From Blasia pusilla (Eukaryota > Marchantiophyta > Marchantiopsida > Blasiales), in the NCBI GenBank assembly GCA_050084515.1, contig CM114272.1:27280001-27344000 (forward strand): a stretch of DNA of 64,000 nucleotides. Reading direction: 5' to 3'. Positions 38,101 through 50,903 of the stretch are shown here, piece after piece; within the stretch, counting starts at the first letter, position 1, and every line of letters begins with the position of its first letter. Below the pieces are notes generated by a model. It was not told the DNA's origin, ran no database searches, and saw only the letters and a program-made list of their open reading frames with translations. Both the position numbers and the translations under genes were made by a program.

Positions 38101-39062
38101 TAGATGCACCTTGTTTTTGAGCAATTCCGTTAGTTGCATACTTGCCGTGTTTGGATCAGGGCTCCATACAATGCGAGTCAAGTGTTCTTGTAAATGTAGC
38201 ATATAAAGATCTTTTACCAGGATCTAAGCAAAACTTGGGAGAAGCTAAAATAGATTGACATGAGAGGAATTTCCTTTGTGGTGAGAGAGAGAGTAAACAA
38301 GAGAGGTGCATGATCTGATTCAGGCTGAGGTTCTAGAATATCAAATGTAGAGATAAGAGAAGAGAGCTATCGTGGCGAGGACAGAAGATAATCGATGGTG
38401 CTAGCGCGGTAGAGGAGAAACACGTATTGGGTGAGAGTTGGGAAAATGAGAGGTTCCATACCGTGCTTTGCGCCGTTAAAAGCGAAGTGCCGTTCTTCTT
38501 TTCTTCGTGATGCTTCGTTATGTGGCGAAGCGCCGTGAAACGAGCCGTTAAGCTTTTTGAGACCGTTATTGCATTTTCCTCTCCTCTAAGGCAAATCCTT
38601 GATCTTCCATCTCTCTGCCTTGTCCTAGGAGCCGTGATTCACTTATTCTTCTTCATAATCATAATCAAAACCATAATATACAAGAGTCTTCGTTGAATAA
38701 AAGATATATTCTTCAAGATTACAAAATTGTGGGTATCACGGTTGCAAGTAGCTTTGCTTTTCCACATGTTTCTAGAGTGATGCAACCCGTCTGAAAGCGA
38801 CGGCTTGCTCTCATATTAGGAACTTCTCAACTCTGAACAATTGTATTCAGTTTCAAGCCAACCATCGGACTCGACAGATGGAGGTTCTGTCGACAAGATG
38901 AGCAACCTGTCGGCTTTCGACGGGTTGCTCATAGCCAAAAATTCACTTAGAGTTGTAAAACAACCCGTCGAACTCCGACAGGTTGCTCCTCTGCCTAGCC
39001 AAGTGAGCAACCAGCCGGATCCCGACTGAGTTGCATATTGTGTCACTATATTGAGAGTAGAC
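35145..39062. repeat. Array unit 10 (3918 bp)
   Basis: Transitional unit. It keeps left-type markers (cacggatgg, tagggcgggacc, gatatcaaag), but its last dyad carries the first A-to-G change toward the right type. The T-rich tract at the left end is a pure run of about 13 T. No gene is recognised in 35145-35882 or 38629-39062. Confidence 0.95.
35883..38628 (-). pseudogene. LINE remnant, unit 10 (RT motifs B and C in one frame)
   Basis: The 108-codon stretch at 36926-37252 contains GVIQGCPLSPTLFGVFIDD and, in the same frame, ALLYADDIILLARDG (YADD at 36998-37009), so RT motifs B and C are unbroken. The adjacent 100-codon stretch (37216-37518) holds FIDFKKAFDTVPRKLLWERPL (motif A). A frame change of one base in the LLWERPLEFHK block separates them. 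The zinc-binding tail (35991-36302) keeps its ligands. Confidence 0.88.
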
Positions 39063-39074
39063 CAGCCGTCTACT
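38782..39074. repeat. Dyad-site cluster, unit 10/11 junction
   Basis: The last dyad is intermediate between left and right types: left arm GCAACCAGCCGG and right arm CCCGACTGAGTTGC. Confidence 0.8.
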
Positions 39075-42000
39075 AGCTTTCTTTTTCTTGACATTATTTT
39101 CCACCTGCTTATTCACAGATGGAGAACTTATTTGTCTAATGCTTTGTAAGGCTCGAGCACAACTTCCAGGTGTTCCAAATCCCGGATCCAGTGGATCCAT
39201 GCTCCGATGGATAAAGCTAGATAGTCTCTACAATTCTGCCCGGGAATTTACATGTAGGACGGGACCTCCTTACTTGGAGGAAGGGAGAAGTCACGTGCCT
39301 TGATGCAAACACTCATCGAGCTCTGCTCGAGGCGGTCACTTGGTCTTTGACTTAGTGGGCCTATCAGGCGATATCGAGGCGCGTGGCATAGTGGCAGGAA
39401 CATTCTCTGCCTTGAGGAGGGGCCAAAACTTTTGACCTTTGCAAAGAGGCAAAGGCGGATTACGAGAGGCTAGTGGGAGTATACAACTCTCCTCCAAAGC
39501 CGACAGCTCTAGTTTCAGAACCACCATTGATAGTGACACCATTGTCACTTCCTACTATTCTAAAAATCAAGAGGAAAAGCCGATAGTAAGTGCGGAAGAA
39601 GACACGTTGGGAGCGCGTGGAGAGGGTGCAAAACATCTTTCTACAAGAAGAATTGGGTGTAAGAAACCAAACCGTATGCTATTGGTAAATGGTAAATGGT
39701 AAATAGATCAAGCCCGTGGGACCCAAAGGGTCAAAAGGCTGAAAAACACATTACAAGTCATTCATTGGTGACCCTGAAAAAAATCCTTAAGACCTTCTCC
39801 TAGCTCTGACCTAGAGCACTTGAGCGATGAATGATGCGTCCCTAATATAACAACCTAAATCATAAGGCACTAGCTGTAGTAAAGAATAGAAATTCTCCAC
39901 ATCTACTTTATGAGCTAGTCCTATTTCTCCATACCTTGGACATGTAACAAACACATGCTCTTCATCCTCAATATTTTCTCCGTCACATAACCTACAAATT
40001 CGTTCACTTCTATCGTTTTAAACCATCGTCCTTCCTCAATTCCTAGCCTATGAGACCAGTTCTATGACGTGCGATAATATGTCGTAAGAACGTGGAGATC
40101 CCCATAAGTAGGTATCCTTGTTCACAATATACAAGCATAGGATTAACATGAAGTTGATAAAACTCCATTTTGGTGCCCTTGACTTTGCTCCAAATGATGT
40201 TGAGAGATTGCTTCATACATGCTCACGGAGGGCCATCGGTTTCAAGTCCCAATCGCGTACTGCCACATTCCACTTTGAAGACCAAGTCACCACATCCGCC
40301 ATCCACCCTATGGAACGTGTGGCTCGCAAAGCTTGATGAGGGAGGCGAGAAACATCAAGAGATCTCACCCTTGCGATGTAAGTGATGGTCAAGTAAGAAC
40401 TTCAGCTTCTAGAGGAAGAAAACTGTTTCATAAGAAGAATAGCATACGGAGTTTGGTTTCTTACACCCAATTCCTCTTGTAGAAAGATCTTTTGCACTCT
40501 TTCCACGCGCTCCCAACCTGTCTTCTTACAACTAGGGCCCCAAACTTGGGTCCCATATAAGACCACCGACAACACTAAGCTCCTAAATAAGAATTTCCTA
40601 AGACTCCAAGACACAAGATGAGCTCTTCTACACGGTTTAAAAATGAATATAGAGCTTTGTAACTGCTTCTACTCTCTTTTGCATAAAGTGCCCAACTATA
40701 GTCATGAGAGAAATCGATGCCTAGATATTTGTAACTCTTCACTTGTTCTAATTGTAGACCTTTGTAAAAGAACGAGAACTTGGATCTAGTACCCACTATA
40801 ATGACTTTAGACTTCTCCATATTAACCTCCATCTGATTCTGGGTACAAAACCTTGCCAAAGTGTCGAGGTGCTTTTGTAAACTAATGCCATCACGTGCTA
40901 GTAATATGATATCATCTGCATACAATAGAGCTTTGATGACAAAGTCCCAGGCTTGACCCTTCACTATCACATTCTTCCAACCACTTTTCGATATCATCTA
41001 TGAAAACTCCAAAAAGTGTAGGGAGAGAGGGCAACCTTGAATGACTCAATGGTGCTCAAGATCTCTTGAGTTTGTGAACCTTTGATCTTGGCCCGAACGG
41101 AATGGTATAACGTGGCCCACGGCTGCTAGGAGATTTTGTGGAACTCCAATGGCCTTTCCCATAAGAGCTTGCGAGGTCTGATATCAAAAGCTTTCTTGAA
41201 ATCGATGAAGCCATAAAACAAAGCTTTTCCATTGCCCTTAGATTTCTCCCATAAAACACGCAAGGCCAAGATATGATCGATGGTGTTATATGTTGGGCGA
41301 AAACCAGCTTGGACCGTGCTCTCTTTTGGAAAGACTCGTCCATGTGCTCAACCGACTCCACCAATTTCCCAAACAACTTGGCAAAAACACTACCCACCAT
41401 GATAGTGCGATAGTTTGTTACCAAGTCCTTCCCTCCTTCCTTCCTGATTTGTGAATAGGGACAATCTCCGTAGCGACCAGGTTGAAGGAAAACCATAGAT
41501 AGCAAAGACATCACCCAATAATTTGGTGAGGATCGGTCCAATACAATCTCCTCCCCACTTGAAAAGTTCAATAGAAAGACCATCCAAATCCTCACATTTA
41601 CCATTCGCCAATCTTCTTAGTTGAGTCGTCACCTCTCCTTGAGAGAATAAGCCAGGTAGGTATCCCTTCACAACGTGGCATAGGCGTAGCATCGGGAAGA
41701 AATAGAGCTTTTCGGCAAAAGATATCAAAGACTTGGGATCAAAAATAGGTTTTGAAGACCGTACTACTAACCGTCTCCAAAATGATTTGGGGTCCTCATG
41801 CAGCTCCCTTGTCAAGGACTCTTGTTTTCGCCGCAAGAAAGCTCGTTTCTTAGATTTCACCAAGTATTTGTAAAGGCTCGTCATAATAAGCCGACTTGGG
41901 ATATCCAAAGATTTATCAGATGCTCGTGCCCTTGCTTGCTTGCATTGAGTCAAACCACCCATTACAAGGCGACCTCCTAGCACTTCTATCCCTGTGGCGC

Positions 42001-42987
42001 GAAAAGAACTTAGATGCACTGTTTTTGAGCAATTCCGTTAGTTGCATACTTGCCGTGTTTGGATCAGGGCTCCATACAATGCGAGTCAAGTGTTCTTGTA
42101 AATGTAGCATATAAAGATCTTTTACCAGGATCTAAGCAAAACTTGGGAGAAGCTAAAATAGATTGACATGTCGAGAGAGGAATTTCCTTTGACAGTGAGA
42201 GAGAGAGAGAGTAAACAAGAGAGGTGCATGATCTGATTCAGGCTGAGGTTCTAGAATATCAAATGTAGAGATAAGAGAAGAGAGCTATCGGGCGAGGGAC
42301 GAGAAGATAATCGATGGTGCTAGCGCCGGTAGAGGAGAAACACGTATTGGGTGAGAGTTGGGAAAATGAGAGGTTCCATACCGTGCTTTTGCGCCGTTAA
42401 AGAGCGAAGTGCCGTTCTTCTTTTCTTCGTGATGCCGTTATGTGGCGAAGCACTAAGAGACGAGCCGTTAAGCTTTTTGAGACTTCGTTATTGCATTTTC
42501 CTCTCCTCTAAGGCAAATCCTTGATCTTCCATCTCTCTGCCTTGTCCTAGGAGCTTCGTGATTCACTTATTCTTCTTCATAATCATAATCAAAACCATAA
42601 TATACAAGAGTCTTCGTTGAATAAAAAGATATATTCTTCAAGATTACAAAATTGTGGGTATCAGTTGCAAGTAGCACTTTGCTTTTCCACATGTTTCTAG
42701 AGTGATGCAACCCGTCTGAAAGCGCGGCTTGCTCTCATATTAGGAACTTCTCAACTCTGAACAATTGTATTCAGTTTCAAGCCAACCATCGGACTCCGAC
42801 AGATGGAGGTTCTGTCCAGCAAGATGAGCAACCTGTCGGCTTTCGACGGGTTGCTCATAGCCAAAAAATTCACTTAGAGTTGTAAAACAACCCGTCGAAC
42901 TCCGACAGGTTGCTCCTCTGCCTAGCCAAGTGAGCAACCTGTCGGATCCCGACGGTTGCATATTGTGTCACTATATTGAGAGTAGAC
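39063..42987. repeat. Array unit 11 (3925 bp)
   Basis: This is the first mostly right-type unit, with taggacggg, gatatccaaag, gcgtactgcc and atggaacgtg. CTTCG sites near 42390-42560 are mixed, with the last two in long form. No gene is recognised in 39063-39799 or 42551-42987. Confidence 0.95.
39800..42550 (-). pseudogene. LINE remnant, unit 11
   Basis: A 209-codon stretch (41390-42019) runs from the arginine-rich pre-RT linker through HEDPKSFWRRL and the finger motifs to LLGD. A 140-codon stretch (40575-40997) holds YADD (40911-40922) and the palm. An overlapping 182-codon frame (41056-41604) mixes RT frames around the QAGFR box. The zinc-binding region has no long open frame, mainly because of the tatcgttttaaacc loss near 40015. 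Confidence 0.86.
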
Positions 42988-42999
42988 CAGCCGTCTACT
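42707..42999. repeat. Dyad-site cluster, unit 11/12 junction
   Basis: The last dyad is nearly right type (CCCGACGGTTGC, one G short). The first dyad has lost a G and an A (gaaagcgcggcttgc). The others are complete. Confidence 0.82.
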
Positions 43000-45900
43000 A
43001 GCTTTTTCTTTTTGCTGACATTATTTTCCACCTGCTTATTCACAGATGGAGAACTTATTTGTCTAATGCTTTGTAAGGCTCGAGCACAACTTCCAGGTGT
43101 TCCAAATCCCGGATCCAGTGGATCCATGCTCCGATGGATAAAGCTAGATAGTCTCTACAATTCTGCCCCGGGGAATTTACATGTAGGACGGGACCTCCTT
43201 ACTTGGAGGAAGGGAGAAGTCACGTGCCTTGATGCAAACACTCATCGAGCTCTGCTCGAGGCCGGGTCACTTGGTCTTTGACTTAGTGGGCCTATCAAGG
43301 GCGAGTATCAGAGGCGCGTGGCATAGTGGCGAGGAACATTCTCTGCCTTGAGGGAAGGCCAAAACTTTTTGACCTTTGCAAAGAGGCAAAGGCGGATTAC
43401 GAGAGGCTAGTGGGAGTATACAACTCTCCTCCAAAGCCGACAGCTCTAGTTTCAGAACCACCATTGATAGTGACACCATTGTCACTTCCTACTATTCTAA
43501 AAATCAAGAGGGAAAAGCCGATAGTAATTCTGGAAGAAGACACGTTGGGAGCGCGTGGAGAGGGTGCAAAACATCTTTCTACAAGAAGAATTGGGTGTAA
43601 GAAACCAAACTTCGTATGCTATTGGTAAATGGTAAATGGTAAATAGATCAAGCCCGTGGGACCCAAAGGGTCAAAAGGCTGAAAAACACATTACAAGTCA
43701 TTCATTGGTGACCCTGAAAAAAATCCTTAAGACCTTCTCCTAGCTACAGCTGACCTAGAGCACTTGAGCGATGAATGATGACGTCCCTAATATAACAACC
43801 TAAATCATAAGGCACTAGCTGTAGTAAAGAATAGAAATTCTCCACATCTACTTTATGAGCTAGTCCTATTTCTCCATACCTTGGACATGTAACAAACACA
43901 TGCTCTTCATCCTCAATATTTTCTCCGTCACATAACCTACAAATTCGTTCACTTCTATCGTTTTAAACCATCGTCCTTCCTCAATTCCTAGCCTATGAGA
44001 CCCAGTTCTATGGCGTGCGATAATATGTCGTAAGAACGTGGAGATCCCCATAAGTAGGTATCCTTGTTCACAATATACAAGCATAGGATTAACATGAAGT
44101 TGATAAAACTCCATTTTGGTGCCCTTGACCGCTCCAAATGATGTTGAGAGATTGCTTCTGTACATGCTCACGGAGGGCCATCGGTTTCAAGTCCCAATCG
44201 CGTACTGCCACATTCCACTTTGAAGACCAAGTCACCACATCCGCCATCCACCCTATGGAACGTGTGGCTCGCAAAGCTTGATGAGGAGGCGAGAAACATC
44301 AAGAGATCTCACCCTTGCGATGTAAGTGATGGTCAAGTAAAGAACTTCAGCTTCTAGAGGAAGAAAACCTGTTTCCGCAAGAAGAATAGCATACGGAGTT
44401 TGGTTTCTTACACCCAATTCCTCTTGTAGAAAGATCTTTTGCACTCTTTCCACGCGCTCCCAACCTGTCTTCTTACAACTAGGGCCCCAAACTTGGGTCC
44501 CATATAAGACCACCGACAACACTAAGCTCCTAAATAAGAATTTCCTAAGACTCCAAGACACAAGATGAGCTCTTCTACACCGGTTTAAAAATGAATATAG
44601 AGCTTTGTAACCTGCTTTCTACTCTCTTTTGCATAAAGTGCCCAACTATAGTCATGAGAGAAATCGATGCCTAGATATTTGTAACTCTTCACTTGTTCTA
44701 ATTGTAGACCTTTGTAAAAGAACGAGAACTTGGATCTAGTACCCACTATAATGACTTTAGACTTCTCCATATTAACCTCCATCTGATTCTGGGTACAAAA
44801 CCTTGCCAAAGTGTCGAGGTGCTTTTGTAAACTAATGCCATCACGTGCTAGTAATATGATATCATCTGCATACAATAGAGCTTTGATGACAAAGTCCCCA
44901 GGCTTGACCCCTTCACTATCACATTCTTCCAACCACTTTTCGATATCATCTATGAAAACTCCAAAAAAGTGTAGGGGAGAGAGGGCAACCTTGAATGACT
45001 CCAATGGTGCTCAAGATCTCTTGAGTTTGTGAACCTTTGATCTTGGCCCTAACGGAATGGTATAACGTGCCCACGGCTGCTAGGAGATTTTGTGGAACTC
45101 CAATGGCCTTTCCCATAAGAGCTTAAGGACAAGTATCAAAAGCTTTCTTGAAATCGATGAAGCCGCAAAACAAAGCTTTTCCATTGCCCTTAGATTTCTC
45201 CCATAAAACACAAGGCCAAGATATGATCGATGGTGTTATATGTTGACGAAAACCAGCTTGGACCGTGCTCTCTTTTGGAAAGACTCTGTCCATGTGCTCA
45301 ACTTCGACTCCACCAATTTCCCAAACAACTTGGCAAAAACACTACCCACCATGATAGTGCGATAGTTTGTTACCAAGTCCTTCCCTCCTTCCTTCCTGAT
45401 TTGTGAATAGGGACAATCTCCCGTGAGCGACCAGGTTGAAGAAAACCATAGATAGCAAAGATCACCCAATAATTTGGTGAGGATCGGTCCAATACAATCT
45501 CCTCCCCACTTGAAAAGTTCAATAGAAAGACCATCCAAATCCTCACATTTACCATTCGCCAATCTTCTTAGTTGAGTCGTCACCTCTCCTTCAGAGAATA
45601 AGCGGTAGGTATCCCTTCACAACGGGCATAGACGTAGCATCGGGGGAAGAAATAGAGCTTTTCGGCAAAAGATATCAAAGACTTGGGATCAAAAATAGGT
45701 TTTGAAGACCGTACTACTAACCGTCTCCAAAATGATTTGGGGTCCTCATGCACTCCTTGTCAAGGACTCTTGTTTTCGCAAGCAAGAAAGCTCGTTTCTT
45801 AGATTTCACCAAGTATTTGTAAAGGCTCGTCATAATAAGCCGACTTGGGATATCCAAAGATTTATCAGATGCTCGTGCCCTTGCTTGCTTGCATTGAGTC

Positions 45901-46930
45901 AAACCACCCATTACAAGGCAGCCTCCTAGCACTTCTATCCTGTGGCGCGAAAAAGAACTTAGATGCACTGTTTTTGAGCAATTCCGTTAGTTGCATACTT
46001 GCGTGTTTGGATCAGGGCTCCATACAATGCGAGTCAAGTGTTCTTGTAAATGTAGCATATAAAGATCTTTTACCAGGATCTAAGCAAAACTTGGGAGAAG
46101 CTAAAATAGATTGACATGTCGAGAGAGGAATTTCCTTTTTGTGAGAGAGAGAGAGTAAACAAGAGAGGTGCATGATCTGATTCAGCTGAGGTTCTAGAAT
46201 ATCAAATGTAGAGATAAGAGAAGAGAGCTATCGTGAAGGCGAGGACAGAAGATAATCGATGGTGCTAGCGCGGTAGAGGAGAAACACGTATTGGAGTGAG
46301 AGTTGGGAAAATGAGAGGTTCCATACGTGCTTTGCGCCGTTAAAGAGCGAAGTACCGTTCTTCTTTTCTTCGTGATGCTTCGTTATGTGGCGAAGCACCG
46401 TGAGACAGAGCCGTTAAGCTTTTGAGACTTCGTTATTGCATTTTCCTCTCCTCTAAGGCAAATCCTTGATCTTCCATCTCCGCCTTGTCCTAGGAGCCGT
46501 GATTCACTTATTCTTCTTCATAATCATAATCAAAACCATAATATACAAGAGTCTTCGTTGAATAAAAAGATATATTCTTCAAGATTACAAAATTGTGGGT
46601 ATCACAGTTGCAAGTAGCACTGCTTTTCCACATGTTTCTAGAGTGATGCAACCCGTCTGAAAGCGACGGCTTGCTCTCATATTAGGAACTTCTCAACTCT
46701 GAACAATTGTATTCAGTTTCAAGCCAACCATCGGACTCCGACAGATGGAGGTTCTGTCCAGCAAGATGAGCAACCTGTCGGCTTTCGACGGGTTGCTCAT
46801 AGCCAAAAAATTCACTTAGAGTTGTAAAACAACCCGTCGAACTCCGACAGGTTGCTCCTCTGCCTAGCCAAGTGAGCAACCTGTCGGATCCCGACGGGTT
46901 GCATATTGTGTCACTATATTGAGAGTAGAC
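42988..46930. repeat. Array unit 12 (3943 bp)
   Basis: Right-type unit. Its 3' flank has the same long plus-strand frame (42976-43281) as units 13 and 15. It shares ggccctaacgg with unit 15, and cccgtgagcgacc and gatagcaaagatc with unit 16. No gene is recognised in 42988-43739 or 46494-46930. Confidence 0.95.
43740..46493 (-). pseudogene. LINE remnant, unit 12
   Basis: A 139-codon stretch (44585-45004) carries FGVFIDDIEKWLEE and YADD (44861-44872) through the palm. A 102-codon stretch (44253-44561) is the thumb and post-thumb. The zinc ligands are disrupted: the 101-codon frame at 43866-44171 shifts before CRLC. Fingers to NYRTIMVGSVFAKLFGKL are at 45236-45583. A missing CG in aaaacacaaggcc near 45207 breaks the frame before motif A. 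Confidence 0.85.
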
Positions 46931-46942
46931 CAGCCGTCTACT
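46648..46942. repeat. Dyad-site cluster, unit 12/13 junction
   Basis: All five long dyads are fully formed here. The last one has 12-bp arms with right arm CCGACGGGTTGC, the right-type form. Confidence 0.85.
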
Positions 46943-47570
46943 AGCTTTTTCTTTTTGCTGACATTATTTTCCACCTGCTTATTCACAGATGGAGAACTTA
47001 TTTGTCTAATGCTTTGTAAGGCTCGAGCACAACTTCCAGGTGTTCCAAATCCCGGATCCAGTGGATCCATGCTCCGATGGATAAAGCTAGATAGTCTCTA
47101 CAATTCTGCCCCGGGGAATTTACATGTAGGACGGGACCTCCTTACTTGGAGGAAGGGAGAAGTCACGTGCCTTGATGCAAACACTCATCGAGCTCTGCTC
47201 GAGGCCGGGTCACTTGGTCTTTGACTTAGTGGGCCTATCAAGGGCGAGTATCAGAGGCGCGTGGCATAGTGGCAGGAACATTCTCTGCCTTGAGGGAAGG
47301 CCAAAACTTTTTGACCTTTGCAAAGAGGCAAAGGCGGATTACGAGAGGCTAGTGGGAGTATACAACTCTCCTCCAAAGCCGACAGCTCTAGTTTCAGAAC
47401 CACCATTGATAGTGACACCATTGTCACTTCCTACTATTCTAAAAATCAAGAGGGAAAAGCCGATAGTAATTCTGGAAGAAGACACGTTGGGAGCGCGTGG
47501 AGAGGGTGCAAAACATCTTTCTACAAGAAGAATTGGGTGTAAGAAACCAAACTTCGTATGCTATTGGTAA
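46919..47570 (+). other. Two overlapping plus-strand open frames in the 3' flank (unrecognised)
   Basis: Frame 1 (46919-47224, 101 codons) begins inside the boundary hairpin. Frame 2 (47172-47570, 132 codons) overlaps it and ends in the 91-bp inverted LINE fragment, read out of the RT frame. The same pair recurs in other right-type units (for example 42976-43281 and 63016-63414) and is broken in most left units. I recognise no domain, signal or motif. They could be chance frames kept similar by recent amplification, or remains of a captured gene segment. I would not annotate a protein. Confidence 0.15.
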
Positions 47571-50500
47571 ATGGTAAATGGTAAATAGATCAAGCCCGTG
47601 GGACCCAAAGGGTCAAAAGGCTGAAAAACACATTACAAGTCATTCATTGACTGACCCTGAAAAAAATCCTTAAGACCTTCTCCTAGCTCTGACCTAGAGC
47701 ACTTGAGCGATGAATGATGACGTCCCTAATATAACAACCTAAATCATAAGGCACTAGTGTAGTAAAGAATAGAAATTCTCACATCTACTTTATGAGCTAG
47801 TCCTATTTCTCCATACCTTGGACATGTAACAAACACATGCTCTTCATCCTCAATATTTTCTCCGTCACATAACCTACAAATTCGTTCACTTCTATCAGTT
47901 TTAAACCATCGTCCTTCCTCAATTCCTAGCCTATGAGACCCAGTTCTATGACGTGCGATAATATGTCGTAAGAACGTGGAGATCCCCGCAAGTAGGTATC
48001 CTTGTTCACAATATACAAGCATAGGATTAACATGAAGTTGATAAAACTCCATTTTGGTGCCCGCACTGCTCCAAATGATGTTGAGAGATTGCTTCTGTAC
48101 ATGCTCACGGAGGGCCATCGGTTTCAAGTCCCAATCGCGTACTGCCACATTCCACTTTGAAGACCAAGTCACCACATCCGCCATCCACCCTATGGAACGT
48201 GTGGCTCGCAAAGCTTGATGAGGGAGGCGAGAAACATCAAGAGATCTCACCCTTGCGATGTAAGTGATGGTCAAGTAAAGAACTTCAGCTTCTAGAGGAA
48301 GAAAACCTTTTCATAAGCAAGAAGAATAGCATACGGAGTTTGGTTTCTTACACCCAATTCCTCTTGTAGAAAGATCTTTGCACTCTTTCCACGCGCTCCC
48401 AACCTGTCTTCTTACAACTAGGGCCCCAAACTTGGGTCCCATATAAGACCACCGACAACACTAAGCTCCTAAATAAGAATTTCCTAAGACTCCAAGACAC
48501 AAGATGAGCTCTTCTACACCGGTTTAAAAATGAATATAGAGCTTTGTAACCTGCTTCTACTCTCTTTTGCACGCAAAGTGCCCAACTATAGTCATGAGAG
48601 AAATCGATGCCTAGATATTTGTAACTCTTCACTTGTTCTAATTGTAGACCTTTGTAAAAGAACGAGAACTTGGATCTAGTACCCACTATAATGACTTTAG
48701 ACTTCTCCATATTAACCTCCATCTGATTCTGGGTACAAAACCTTGCCAAAGTGTCGAGGTGCTTTTGTAAACTAATGCCATCACGTGCTAGTAATATGAT
48801 ATCATCTGCATACAATAGAGCTTTGATGACAAAGTCCCCAGGCTTGACCCCTTCACTATCACATTCTTCCAACCACTTTTCGATATCATCTATGAAAACT
48901 CCAAAAAGTGTAGGGGAGAGGGCAACCTTGAATGACTCCAATGGTGCTCAAGATCTCTTGAGTTTGTGAACCTTTGATCTTGGCCCGAACGGAATGGTAT
49001 AACGTGGCCACGGCTGCTAGGAGATTTTGTGGAACTCCAATGGCCTTTCCCATAAGAGCTTGCGAGGTACAGTATCAAAAGCTTTCTTGAAATCGATGAA
49101 GCCGCAAAACAAAGCTTTTCCATTGCCCTTAGATTTCTCCCATAAAACACGCAAGGCCAAGATATGATCGATGGTGTTATATGTTGACTGAAAACCAGCT
49201 TGGACCGTGCTCTCTTTTGGAAAGACTCGTCCATGTGCTCAACTTCGACTCCACCAATTTCCCAAACCAACTTGGCAAAAACACTACCCACCATGATAGT
49301 GCGATAGTTTGTTACCAAGTCCTTCCCTCCTTCCTTCCTGATTTGTGAATAGGGACAATCTCCCGTAGCGACCAGGTTGAAGGAAAACCATAGATAGCAG
49401 ATCACCCAATAATTTGGTGAGGATCGGTCCAATACAATCTCCTCCCCACTTGAAAAGTTCAATAGAAAGACCATCCAAATCCTCACATTTACCATTCGCC
49501 AATCTTCTTAGTTGAGTCGTCACCTCTCCTTCAGAGAATAAGCCAGGTAGGTATCCCTTCACAACGTGGCATAGACGTAGCATCGGGGAAGAAATAGAGC
49601 TTTTCGGCAAAAGATATCAAAGACTTGGGATCAAAAATAGGTTTTGAAGACCGTACTACTAACCGTCTCCAAAATGATTTGGGGTCCTCATGCAGCTCCC
49701 TTGTCAAGGACTCTTGTTTTCGCCGCAAGAAAGCTCGTTTCTTAGATTTCACCAAGTATTTGTAAAGGCTCGTCATAATAAGCCGACTTGGGATATCCAA
49801 AGATTTATCAGATGCTCGTGCCCTTGCTTGCTTGCATTCAGAGTCAAACCACCCATTACAAGGCAGCCTCCTAGCACTTCTATCCCTGTGGCGCGAAAAG
49901 AACTTAGATGCACTGTTTTTGAGCAATTCCGTTAGTTGCATACTTGCCGTGTTTGGATCAGGGCTCCATACAATGCGAGTCAAGTGTTCTTGTAAATGTA
50001 GCATATAAAGATCTTTTACCAGGATCTAAGCAAAACTTGGGAGAAGCTAAAATAGATTGACATGTCGAGAGAGGAATTTCCTTTGACAGTGAGAGAGAGA
50101 GTAAACAAGAGAGGTGCATGATCTGATTCAGGCTGAGGTTCTAGAATATCAAATGTAGAGATAAGAGAAGAGAGCTATCAGCGGGCGAGGACAGAAGATA
50201 ATCGATGGTGCTAGCGCCGGTAGAGGAGAAACACGTATTGGAGTGAGAGTTGGGAAAATGAGAGGTTCCATACTTCGTGCTTTGCGCTTCGTTAAAGAGC
50301 GAAGTACTTCGTTCTTCTTTTCTTCGTGATGCTTCGTTATGTGGCGAAGCACTTCGTAGACAGAGCTTCGTTAAGCTTTTTGAGACTTCGTTATTGCATT
50401 TTCCTCTCCTCTAAGGCAAATCCTTGATCTTCCATCTCTCTGCCTTGTCCTAGGAGCGTGATTCACTTATTCTTCTTCATAATCATAATCAAAACCATAA

Positions 50501-50888
50501 TATACAAGAGTCTTCGTTGAATAAAAAGATATATTCTTCAAGATTACAAAATTGTGGGTATCAGATTTGCAAGTAGCATCGCTTTTCCACATGTTTCTAG
50601 AGTGATGCAACCCGCCTGAAAGCGACGGCTTGCTCTCATATTAGGAACTTCTCAACTCTGAACAATTGTATTCAGTTTCAAGCCAACCATCGGACTCCGA
50701 CAGATGGAGGTTCTGTCCAGCAAGATGAGCAACCTGTCGGCTTTCGACGGGTTGCTCATAGCCAAAAAATTCACTTAGAGTTGTAAAACAACCCGTCGAA
50801 CTCCGACAGGTTGCTCCTCGCCTAGCCAAGTGAGCAACCTGCCGGATCCCGACGGGTTGCATATTGTGTCACTATATTGAGAGTAGAC
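46931..50888. repeat. Array unit 13 (3958 bp)
   Basis: Right-type unit, with long-form CTTCG at every variable site except the last (gagcgtg near 50457). The heptamer ggtaaat is present three times near 47565-47585. No gene is recognised in 46931-47682 or 50454-50888. Confidence 0.95.
47683..50453 (-). pseudogene. LINE remnant, unit 13
   Basis: Four long pieces cover most of the protein: zinc tail (47744-48274, 176 codons, CRLC and HVFVTC present); RT motif B end, YADD (48801-48812), palm and thumb (48348-48941, 197 codons); fingers and AGFR region with internal frame changes (48890-49495); and endonuclease-RT linker through HEDPKSFWRRL (49531-50004, 157 codons). An extra C in cccaaaccaacttgg near 49266 is peculiar to this copy. 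Confidence 0.87.
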
Positions 50889-50900
50889 CAGCCGTCTACT
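50607..50900. repeat. Dyad-site cluster, unit 13/14 junction
   Basis: The first dyad reads CCCGCCTGAAAGCGACGG, weakening one pair. The last left arm is CTGCCGG against the complete right arm, so that stem retains most pairs. Confidence 0.82.
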
Positions 50901-50903
50901 AGC

